A DNA stretch of 64,000 bases from Pseudomonas sp. 102515 (GTDB lineage: Bacteria; Pseudomonadota; Gammaproteobacteria; Pseudomonadales; Pseudomonadaceae): positions 372,001-436,000 of the forward strand of contig NZ_JAVHTY010000002.1 in the NCBI RefSeq assembly GCF_031085165.1. Direction: 5' to 3'. The position numbers and the translations under genes are program-made. The notes beneath the pieces were generated by a model. That model saw only the letters and a program-made list of their open reading frames with translations, had not been told where the DNA came from and ran no database searches. Shown here one piece after another: positions 48,187 to 55,543 of this stretch (its first letter is position 1; each line of letters opens with the position of its first letter).

Positions 48187-48402
48187 CGTGCACTCCGCGT
48201 CCTGTGCAACTGCAGCAGACGCTTTTCTTGTTGTTGTAACCCACCACGCGGCCCGCCTGTGACGGCCTTTGCAGCGGAAGCCACGGACCGATTACAGCCC
48301 GTTGCCGCCTGGGAAACAAATGCTGGAAGACACCAAAATCAGTATTTTTTTGCACATGCCCGCAAGGCTGCGCGGGACGTTCGATGCAGCCAGCAGCTCT
48401 GT

Positions 48403-48717
48403 CTAGAGACTTTCCGCCTTGACCTTGGTGATGCCGTCCTCGCGATAAAGCTGCAAGGTTCCGGGTGTGGATTCGATCACCCGCTCGTTTTCAATGAGAA
48501 AGGAATAGACCGGCGTCGCGCTGCCCGGCGCGCGCAGGTTGCGATACTCGTAGACCACCAGGCGATCGAGCTGCGCAACCCGCTGCGGCGAGCCGAAACT
48601 CTGCCTGAGCTGTTCCTGGGTACGGCCGCCGAATTGCGACGGATCGGCCGGGGGAGAGGTAGGCGCCGAGCTGCACGCCGACAGGGCGGCCAGCAACAGA
48701 GGGAATAAGCGTTTCAT
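48403..48717 (-). CDS. Small lipoprotein, hypothetical
   Basis: A 104-aa protein with a lipoprotein signal: MKRLFPLLLAALSAC, lipid Cys at 15, then a Ser/Pro linker. The rest (FGGRTQEQLRQSFGSPQRVA, and later YSFLIENERVIES) resembles the SmpA/OmlA-type small lipoprotein fold: a helix followed by beta strands. No partner genes. Outer-membrane placement is likely because residue +2 is Ser. Confidence 0.72.
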   Translation of the reverse strand: MKRLFPLLLAALSACSSAPTSPPADPSQFGGRTQEQLRQSFGSPQRVAQLDRLVVYEYRNLRAPGSATPVYSFLIENERVIESTPGTLQLYREDGITKVKAESL

Positions 48718-48849
48718 GGCAGCTCCGCGGGTACGTCAAATGGGCAGATAAAAGAGCTGCCCGTAGCACCAGACGGACCCGCGAAAAACGGATTCATTCC
48801 CTGGGCAGCAACAAAAAGACAGACGGCTATCAGATCATCGGTCGGCGAT

Positions 48850-49095
48850 CTAGAAGACCCAGCGCTGTTCCTGCACCAGAGTCTGACGTTCGTTCAGCCA
48901 GTGCGCGGCATTGACTGTCTGACGCGTGTCGCGAAATGAGGTCTCGCTGCTGGAGGGGCGGCTGTTGGTGGCTGAAGCCGGATCCTGCAGAACGAGGTCC
49001 GCCAGCTTGAGCGGGGGTATCGCGGGGAGGGAAGCAGCTTCGCCATTGAAGGCGGCAAAGGTCACGATGACGCTGGCCAGAATACGAATTCCCAT
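48850..49095 (-). CDS. Small secreted hypothetical protein (81 aa)
   Basis: Possible signal peptide (MGIRILASVIVTFAAFNGEAAS) followed by a short polar mature part ending EQRWVF. AGGAG lies 11 bp before the ATG. No motif recognised. The N-terminal hydrophobic stretch is short, so export is not certain. Confidence 0.55.
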   Translation of the reverse strand: MGIRILASVIVTFAAFNGEAASLPAIPPLKLADLVLQDPASATNSRPSSSETSFRDTRQTVNAAHWLNERQTLVQEQRWVF

Positions 49096-49247
49096 TCCTT
49101 GGGTCTCCTGGTAGATCCGAAGCGCGAATCTACCATTCCACTGGCTGTTTGGTTCCCGGTTAGTCTGACGTTAAAGCGCAATTGTGATCCTGTTCGTCAT
49201 TCTGCATGCGAGGGGATCACACCGCTGGCACCACCGTATCGCGTCGC

Positions 49248-49688
49248 TCAGGCGACGGGTACCGCGTCGTGGTGCTTGGCCGCCAGATAAGCGAACAGCG
49301 GCGGGCAATCCGACACCAGGCTGACCAGGGTCTGGCCGGCTACGGGCTCCTGCCGCAACAGCACCTTTTCACCCCGTGCATTGAGATAGAGAGTGTATTC
49401 GGGTGTGCTGGACTGGGCCATGAATCCCTCGCCCATCAGGGCGCTCCCCAGGGCCATCCGCTGCGGCAGATCGCAGCTGCCCTGCCACTGGAAGGCACGA
49501 ATGCCAAGGTTTTCCAGGGTTTCAGCGACGGCGCAGTCGATGCTCAACGGCGGATGGTCGAAGAGCGGAAACTCCCGCGACAGCAACTCGAGATGGCGTT
49601 CCAGAGCTTCAAAATGCTGTCTGGGAATCAGTCGCCGCAACTGCTGCAGCTGACCATTGCCGTGGAATAGCGAAGTTTGTGCGGTCAT
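49248..49688 (-). CDS. Hypothetical protein (146 aa)
   Basis: Start MTAQTSLFHGNGQLQQLRRL at 49688 has a strong GGGAGG site. Soluble, no signal, with LLSREFPLFDHPPLSIDCAVAE in the middle region and VSLVSDCPPLFAYLAAKHHD near the end. I do not recognise the family. The longer frame to 49904 lacks support. Stands alone. Confidence 0.65.
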   Translation of the reverse strand: MTAQTSLFHGNGQLQQLRRLIPRQHFEALERHLELLSREFPLFDHPPLSIDCAVAETLENLGIRAFQWQGSCDLPQRMALGSALMGEGFMAQSSTPEYTLYLNARGEKVLLRQEPVAGQTLVSLVSDCPPLFAYLAAKHHDAVPVA

Positions 49689-49988
49689 GGCGTCCTCCCG
49701 GTACAACGAGCACTCAACTGTTCTGACGGCGGCGGGCGGATTTGGTGCGGTCCGTCGCTGCATTTCGCCGTCTGAATGCCAATACCCGACAGCCTGCGCC
49801 GCCGAGATGACACGGCCATGACCAGGGGTTTCTAGTCGGACCTTTGCCGACATCGGCGGAATTTCGCCAGTGCACGGCCGCGGCCTGACCGGAGTCGGCG
49901 GCAATGGCGGTGACGGGCAGGATCGCGACTATTCTTTTCCACCGGTGGAACTGGCACCCTGACGCCTTTCCCCGTTCCAGGAGCGCCC

Positions 49989-50798
49989 ATGACCGCTATC
50001 GCCCCCGCCATCGCCGAACGCTACCGCGCTGTCCAGGACATCGCCCGGGAAGCGGCGCAACTCGGCCTCGACTTCTATCGCCGGCGCGGTGCGCTGCAGG
50101 TTGACCACAAGGGCAGCGACCTGCAGGACGTGGTGAGCATTGCCGACCAGACCCTGGAGGATCTCATCCGCCAACGCCTGAGCGAACGCTTTCCGGAGGA
50201 TGGCCTGCTGGGCGAGGAGGGCGGCGCCACCGATCTGTCCGCGCCCTACCTCTGGGTCATAGACCCCATCGACGGCACCGCACCCTTTCTCAACGGCCTG
50301 CACAACTGGTGCGTGTCCATCGGCCTGATGCACGAGGGCGAGCCCCTGCTCGGCGCCATCATGGATCCGAATCACGACGAACTCTTCCATGGCCTGCGCG
50401 GGCACGGCGCCTTCGTCAACGACCAGCCATTGCGTGTCCATCCGGCCACCGAGATCCGCCAGGGTCTGACCGGGCTGGGTACCACCCACAGACGCGGCAA
50501 GGAGCACTTCCTGCCATTCGTGACCGGTCTGCTGGCCGAGGGTGGGCAATTCTTCCGCAACGGTTCGGGCGCCCTGATGACCGCCTATGTCGCCGCCGGC
50601 CGGCTGATCGGCTATTACGAGACCCTGATCCATGGCTGGGACTGCCTGGCGGGCCTGGTCCTGATCCGGGAGGCGGGGGGACGCCACAACGCCTTCCTGC
50701 GCAACGACGGCCTGGTCAATGGCAATCCCCTGCTGGTGGCAGCGCCAGGCGTCTACGATCAACTCGCCGCGCTGGTCGGGCCGTCGCTGGACGGTTGA
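49989..50798 (+). CDS. Inositol monophosphatase-family phosphatase
   Basis: A 269-aa Mg-dependent phosphatase of the IMPase/FBPase/CysQ fold. All metal ligands are visible: GEEGG (Glu near 75), VIDPIDGT (two Asp near 95) and HGWDCLAG (Asp near 217). AGGAG precedes the ATG. Candidate activities are inositol phosphate, histidinol phosphate or 3'-phosphoadenosine phosphate hydrolysis; the last helices do not let me choose. Not part of an operon with other sugar genes. Confidence 0.88.
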   Translation: MTAIAPAIAERYRAVQDIAREAAQLGLDFYRRRGALQVDHKGSDLQDVVSIADQTLEDLIRQRLSERFPEDGLLGEEGGATDLSAPYLWVIDPIDGTAPFLNGLHNWCVSIGLMHEGEPLLGAIMDPNHDELFHGLRGHGAFVNDQPLRVHPATEIRQGLTGLGTTHRRGKEHFLPFVTGLLAEGGQFFRNGSGALMTAYVAAGRLIGYYETLIHGWDCLAGLVLIREAGGRHNAFLRNDGLVNGNPLLVAAPGVYDQLAALVGPSLDG

Positions 50799-50846
50799 GC
50801 GAAACGACCCAGGCACTCTCGCCTTTCAACGCCCGGAGCAATGCTG

Positions 50847-51227
50847 ATGAAAGACCGAACCAGGTTAGTGCTGTCCGCCGCCACCTTGCTGCTGTCCGGT
50901 CTGGCTGTCGCAGCCGACGGAGGCTGTGCAGCGAAACGCCTGACGCTGGAACGGCAGATCGCCCAGGCTCAGGCGCAAGGCGATGCAGGGCGGCTGGCAG
51001 GGTTGCGGCAGGCACTCGCGGCGGTGCAGGCGCATTGCACCGACGCCGGGCTGCGCCAGCAGCGGCTGGATGTCATCCAGGCCCGGAGCCGCGAGGTGGC
51101 CGAGCGAGAACGGGATCTGCGCAGCGCCCAGGCCAAGGGCGACGCCGACAAGATCCGGGTGCGGACGAGAAAGCTGGCCGAGGCGCGCCGTGAGCTGGAA
51201 GAGGCCCGCGCCAAGGCGAGCCGCTGA
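50847..51227 (+). CDS. DUF1090 family periplasmic protein
   Basis: A 126-aa protein with a signal peptide (to about AVAAD), a conserved early Cys (GGCAAK) and a second Cys (QAHCTDAGLRQQR), and long charged coiled-coil helices (EVAERERDLRSAQAKGDADK). This fits DUF1090 (YqjC-type). Start at 50847 preferred over 50841 because GGAG then sits at normal spacing. Function unknown. Confidence 0.82.
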   Translation: MKDRTRLVLSAATLLLSGLAVAADGGCAAKRLTLERQIAQAQAQGDAGRLAGLRQALAAVQAHCTDAGLRQQRLDVIQARSREVAERERDLRSAQAKGDADKIRVRTRKLAEARRELEEARAKASR

Positions 51228-51233
51228 GCGACC

Positions 51234-51800
51234 TCAGCGCGTCTCCTGGCGATAGAGGCTCGGCTTCCAGTAGTCCTTGAGCAGCAGATGCAGCGGGCCG
51301 CGCCAGCCACGCTTGCGCAACTGCCAGGCGATCAGCACGTTCATGATGCCGTGCCCCAGCAGCAGCACCGAACCGTGGCGTTCGGCCAGTTCGATGAGCC
51401 GATCGGCCGCCTGGCCGGCTCGCACCGAGGAGCTGCCGATGGATTCGGTGTGGGCGGCGAAGCCCAGGAACCAGGCGGATCTGAACAGCAGGCGCCAGGC
51501 CTTGACCGGCAGTCGTGGCGCGTCCAGTTCCAGATAGGGCAGGTGGGCTTCGGCATAAAGGTCATCGACCGGGCTGCCGGAGCGTCCCATCAGGTATTCG
51601 AGCGAGCGCACGCAGCGGCCCAGGGGGCTGCTCACCACATAGCCCGCCGCCTGGGCCAGTCGCCGCGTCTCCGCGGGCTCCTGGCCTGGGGGCACCGGCG
51701 CCTTCTGATAGCGCGCGACCCAGTCCTTCATCTCCCGAGGAGTGCAGCGGGCCTTGCTGGATAGATCGGGCTTGCCGTGACGGACCAGAGTGATCTGCAT
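51234..51800 (-). CDS. Histidine phosphatase (phosphoglycerate mutase-like) family protein
   Basis: A 188-aa protein with the family's catalytic LVRHGKPD at the start and the second catalytic His in LLLGHGIMN near residue 150. VSSPLGRCVRS supplies the usual Arg. Substrate unknown; SixA-, CobC- or PgmB-like roles are possible. The frame is open back to 51950 but the RHG motif should be near the N-terminus, so MQITLVRHG is the start. Converges with the DUF1090 gene (6-bp gap). Confidence 0.85.
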   Translation of the reverse strand: MQITLVRHGKPDLSSKARCTPREMKDWVARYQKAPVPPGQEPAETRRLAQAAGYVVSSPLGRCVRSLEYLMGRSGSPVDDLYAEAHLPYLELDAPRLPVKAWRLLFRSAWFLGFAAHTESIGSSSVRAGQAADRLIELAERHGSVLLLGHGIMNVLIAWQLRKRGWRGPLHLLLKDYWKPSLYRQETR

Positions 51801-52067
51801 GAAAGGTAACCTGGGGAAGATGCTCACTAGACCACTGCCGGAGCCGTTCGTCTCGCGGGGTCGTGATGGCATCCCTGCTGGCCAGGTGCCATTCGTACTA
51901 CTTCGCCTGCCGCCTGGCTTGTTTATCTGGTAGAAGGTGACTGGGTTCACGAGTCTGGAGCCCTGACCGCTGCGCAGCAGACCGCTTCAAGGTGCCATCC
52001 GAGGTCCTGCCGGTAATCCGTCGCACCCTCGCGGCGGCCCGCCCTTCCATCCAGGGACCAGGAAAGC

Positions 52068-52517
52068 ATGAAGAGAACACTGTTCGCATTAGCGCTGCTC
52101 GGGCTGCAGCTGCTGGGATCTCCGTTGGTCACGGCCTCGGAAGAGACGCACGTGGCGCTGATCAAGAGCGTCTCGGGCAGCGTCAAGGTGCTGCGCCAGA
52201 CGACCACCCTGGAGGCCCAGGCCGGCACCACCCTGCAGGTGGCCGATCGGTTGCAGGCCGGCCCGGACGCCACCGCGGCCATCGTCTTTCTCGATGGCAC
52301 CCTGCTGACCCTGGGCGGCGGCGCCGATGTGCAACTGCGTGACTATCTGTTCGAACCCAAGCGCAGTCGCTATGGCTTCTCGCTGTACCTGACCCAGGGC
52401 TCTGCCATCTACTCGTCCGGCAAGATCGGCAAGGTCGCACCCGACACGGTGAAGATCGAGACGCCGACCGCCACCATCGGCGTGCGCGGCACCCGCTTCC
52501 TGGTCCAGGCGCAATGA
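52068..52517 (+). CDS. Secreted FecR-domain protein
   Basis: A 149-aa periplasmic protein: signal peptide MKRTLFALALLGLQLLGS then a FecR beta-rich domain (VSGSVKVLRQ, AGTTLQVADRLQAG, ATIGVRGTRFLV). It has no cytoplasmic anti-sigma part, so it is not a FecR regulator in the usual sense but a stand-alone FecR domain. First of a three-gene operon; its stop overlaps the OmpA-like gene (ATGA). Such domains are proposed to bind peptidoglycan or signalling proteins; the role here is inference. Confidence 0.88.
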   Translation: MKRTLFALALLGLQLLGSPLVTASEETHVALIKSVSGSVKVLRQTTTLEAQAGTTLQVADRLQAGPDATAAIVFLDGTLLTLGGGADVQLRDYLFEPKRSRYGFSLYLTQGSAIYSSGKIGKVAPDTVKIETPTATIGVRGTRFLVQAQ

Positions 52518-53134
52518 GTGCCGCGTCCTCGGTTCGCCTACTGCTGAGCGTGCTGCTGTCCGCGCTGCTGCTGAGCGGTTGTGCCAGTCCTCCGCCACCG
52601 CAGACCCGGGTCATCCTGATGCCCGATGAAGACGGCCATGTCGGCGCCGTCTCGGTGACCAGCCCGGCGGGGCGCCAGGCCATCGACCAGGGCTTTGGCG
52701 AGGTCATGGTGGGCGCACCGGGTCAGGCGCCGACCGCTGTGCAGGCGGTGGCCCAACCGCTCTTCGAGCAGCAGCATCGACAGGTGCTGGCGGCTCAGCC
52801 GTCGCCGCCGAAGACCTTCATTCTCAACTTCCTCTCCGACAGCATGGAGCTCACGCCGCAGTCCAAGGCGCTCCTGCCCGAGGTGCTGGAAACGGCACGG
52901 CAGCGCATCCCCACCGAGATTTCGGTATTCGGCCATGCGGACGGCTCGGGTGCACCTTCCTACAACCTCGACCTCTCGGGGCAGCGCGCCCGCAAGGTGG
53001 CCGGTCTGCTGCAGCGACTCGATCCCAAGTTGCGCATCAACGTCGAGTTCTTCGGCGATACCCTGCCCCTGGTACCGACCCGTCCCGGCAAATCCGAGCC
53101 GCGCAACCGGCGTGTCGAAGTCCTGATTCTCTAG
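52514..53134 (+). CDS. OmpA-family peptidoglycan-associated lipoprotein
   Basis: A 206-aa lipoprotein (LLLSGC, lipid Cys at 23) with a C-terminal OmpA domain from about 105: FLSDSMELTPQSKALLPEV, VFGHADGSGAPSYNLDLSGQ and NRRVEVLIL. Likely anchored in the outer membrane and touching peptidoglycan. Between the FecR-domain gene (4-bp overlap) and the CHASE2 gene (10-bp gap), so all three are one transcript. Confidence 0.9.
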   Translation: MSAASSVRLLLSVLLSALLLSGCASPPPPQTRVILMPDEDGHVGAVSVTSPAGRQAIDQGFGEVMVGAPGQAPTAVQAVAQPLFEQQHRQVLAAQPSPPKTFILNFLSDSMELTPQSKALLPEVLETARQRIPTEISVFGHADGSGAPSYNLDLSGQRARKVAGLLQRLDPKLRINVEFFGDTLPLVPTRPGKSEPRNRRVEVLIL

Positions 53135-53144
53135 GATCGCGGGT

Positions 53145-55142
53145 ATGAGCTCCGTTGCGACCCTGCTGCGCCGGCGTGCGCCCTGGATGTTCCTGGCCAG
53201 CCTTGGCCTGTCGCTGGCCTTCGGCTGCGCCGCCCTGTTGCAATGGACGCCGCTGCAATACCTCGACCGCCTCGCCTACGACCAGCTCAGCCGTCTTGCG
53301 GCCAGCACCGAGGATGCCACGGATGTCCAAGTGGTCAGCATCGACGAGGCGAGTCTGGCGGCCCTGGGGCAGTGGCCCTGGCCCCGCTACCGAGTCGCTC
53401 AGCTGCTTTCCCGGATCGCCGCGGCCCAGCCGGCGGCGATCGCCGTGGATGTCCTGTTCAGCGAGGCGGACCGGACCTCGCTCAAGGCCTTGCAGCAGAG
53501 TTTTCGCGACGATTTCGGCATGGACCTGAGCTTTTCCGGGGTGCCTCCGGAATTGCAGGACAACGACGGTTATCTCGGCTACGTCATGGGGCAGACGGGG
53601 GCCGTCGGTGCCCGTTTCTTCTTTCTCGATCTGCAGCAACCCGTCTCCGGCGGACTACGGCCAGGGGTCGGCTTCACGGGTGCCCTCGACGCCCTCCAGC
53701 TGCCCGAAGCCAGAGGCGCGCTGGACAGCGTGGCCCCCATCGCCAGCCAGACGCGCTTCAGCGGTTTCATCAACAGCCAGCGTGACAGCGATGGCATCCT
53801 GCGGCGCGTCCCCCTGTTGCTCAGCCACCAGGGCGTCCTCCATCCGAGTCTGGCGCTGGCCGCCACCCTGCGCGCCCTGGGGCTGAACGAGGGCGTGGTG
53901 GAGAGCGGCCCTGCCGGGCCGACGCTGCGACTCGGCGATCACCGGCTGCCACTCGATCGCGAAGGCCAGGCGCTGCTGCGGCTGCACAGCGGGGCCGAGC
54001 ACTATCCTGACGTCTCGGCGGTTGCGGTGCTCAGCGGCGCGGTGGCGCCGGCCACCCTCAAGGGCAAGGTCGTCTTCGTCGGCGTCTCGGCCGCGGGCTT
54101 CAATGACCTGCACACGACGGCGCTGGGACAGGTCTTTTCCGGCGTCAGGCTGCAGGCGGCCCTGACCCAGGACCTGCTGGACGATGCCCTGGTACGGATC
54201 CCGCAATTCGCCGGCGTGTTGCAACTGGCATTGTGCCTGCTTGGTGGTCTGCTGCTGTCCGCCGGATTCGTCTTCAACCGCAGCCAGCGGCGCTTCGCCC
54301 TGTTGGCGGCTGCCTTGATCGTCCTGCCGCAACTGCTGGGCGCCTGGCTGTTCGTTCGCCATGATGTCTTCCTGCCACTGGCCGCGCCCATGGTGCTGGT
54401 GGCGCTGCTCGCGGCCCTGGCGTTGGTCACGCGGATCATCCTGGCGCGCCAGCACGAAGAGCGCTGGCGCCGGCAACTGGAACGCTCGCGCCAGGTCACC
54501 ATCGAGTCCATGGCGGCGGTGGCCGAAACCCGGGATCCCGAGACCGGCGCCCATATCAAGCGCACCCAGCACTATGTTCGCGCCATCGCCGAAGAGATGC
54601 ACCGTAACGGCCAGGCGCCGGAATTGCTCACGCCGGACTACATCAAGCTGCTGTTCCTGTCCGCGCCTCTGCACGACATCGGCAAGGTCGGGGTGCCGGA
54701 TGCCATCCTGCTCAAGCCCGGGCGGCTGACGCCGGAGGAGATGCAGGTGATGCAGCGGCATGCCGAATTCGGTCGGCAGATCATCCTCAGCACCGCCAGC
54801 CATCTGGAGGATGACAACTTCCTCGCCCTGGCCGCCGAGATCGCCAGCACCCACCACGAGAAGTGGGATGGCAGCGGCTATCCCAATGGACTGTCCGGTA
54901 CCGGCATCCCGCTGGCGGGGCGGATCATGGCGGTGGCCGATATCTACGACGCCCTGATCAGCCGGCGCTGTTACAAGGAGCCGTTCAGCCACGAAGACTC
55001 ACTGCAGATGATGCGCGAGATGCGTGGCAGCACCTTCGATCCCCTGGTGCTCGACGCCTTCCTGGCCATCGAGCCGCAGATCCGCGCCATTGCCCAACGC
55101 TTTCACGATGAGGGTGTGGGTGGCTCCAGGCGGCTGGTTTGA
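53145..55142 (+). CDS. CHASE2 sensor - HD-GYP phosphodiesterase
   Basis: A 665-aa inner-membrane protein. TM1 (~11-32), a periplasmic CHASE2 sensor (~35-330, with VQVVSIDEASLAALGQWPWP and FVGVSAAGFNDLHTTALG), then three membrane spans (~345-430), a coiled-coil linker and a cytoplasmic HD-GYP domain. Catalytic motifs are intact: HDIGKVGVPDAILLKPGRL (HD near 511) and HHEKWDGSGYP (~571). Expected to degrade cyclic di-GMP in response to a periplasmic signal. It forms an operon with a FecR-domain protein and an OmpA lipoprotein, which suggests an envelope-integrity signal. Confidence 0.92.
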   Translation: MSSVATLLRRRAPWMFLASLGLSLAFGCAALLQWTPLQYLDRLAYDQLSRLAASTEDATDVQVVSIDEASLAALGQWPWPRYRVAQLLSRIAAAQPAAIAVDVLFSEADRTSLKALQQSFRDDFGMDLSFSGVPPELQDNDGYLGYVMGQTGAVGARFFFLDLQQPVSGGLRPGVGFTGALDALQLPEARGALDSVAPIASQTRFSGFINSQRDSDGILRRVPLLLSHQGVLHPSLALAATLRALGLNEGVVESGPAGPTLRLGDHRLPLDREGQALLRLHSGAEHYPDVSAVAVLSGAVAPATLKGKVVFVGVSAAGFNDLHTTALGQVFSGVRLQAALTQDLLDDALVRIPQFAGVLQLALCLLGGLLLSAGFVFNRSQRRFALLAAALIVLPQLLGAWLFVRHDVFLPLAAPMVLVALLAALALVTRIILARQHEERWRRQLERSRQVTIESMAAVAETRDPETGAHIKRTQHYVRAIAEEMHRNGQAPELLTPDYIKLLFLSAPLHDIGKVGVPDAILLKPGRLTPEEMQVMQRHAEFGRQIILSTASHLEDDNFLALAAEIASTHHEKWDGSGYPNGLSGTGIPLAGRIMAVADIYDALISRRCYKEPFSHEDSLQMMREMRGSTFDPLVLDAFLAIEPQIRAIAQRFHDEGVGGSRRLV

Positions 55143-55543
55143 ACCGGCCCGCCACCGTCTGCAGGTTCCACGACAGCTGTCCTCTATCCAGATCGCTTTC
55201 CGAAACGCTAAATCAGGCTACTTCTCAACCCATAGCTTTGCTTACTGCCGCGCAATGTAGGCAGCGCAGTCCCTGTTTCCTTGAAACATTTCCTCGAAAA
55301 TAGTCCGGGCAGGGTGATGGAAGGCTGCCGCCTGCAGAGGCCCGTCCTTGAGCCCCTCCCTAGCGCTGTGAGCTGACTTGCTTTCGCTTATGATATTAAT
55401 TTGCATTTACAGATGCATCCAGGTTGCATAGCCTGCGTTCCGCCGCGCAAGACGGCAACGGATACCGGTCCCTGGAAAGCTTCCAGCGAGTCCTTACGTG
55501 GGGTACGGACGGGTCGGTGTTTCCCTAGAGGACGACCAACGAC
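55143..55543. promoter_or_regulatory. Intergenic region upstream of the TonB receptor
   Basis: 401 bp with no credible ORF. The first half is the 3' flank of the CHASE2/HD-GYP gene, without a clear terminator; the second half is AT-rich around 55385-55415 and holds the possible Fur box listed separately. The leader to the receptor start is ~130 bp. Confidence 0.4.
55392..55410 (+). promoter_or_regulatory. Possible Fur box
   Basis: GATATTAATTTGCATTTAC matches the 19-bp Fur consensus GATAATGATAATCATTATC at about 12 positions, best at the two ends. It lies 134 bp before a siderophore-type receptor gene, where Fur control would be expected. The match is modest. Confidence 0.35.

Noticed and set aside
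52068-52517. FecR-domain protein as anti-sigma regulator of the nearby TonB receptor
   Set aside because: It has an N-terminal signal peptide and only the periplasmic-type FecR domain, with no cytoplasmic anti-sigma segment, and it is cotranscribed with the OmpA and CHASE2 genes, not with the receptor.
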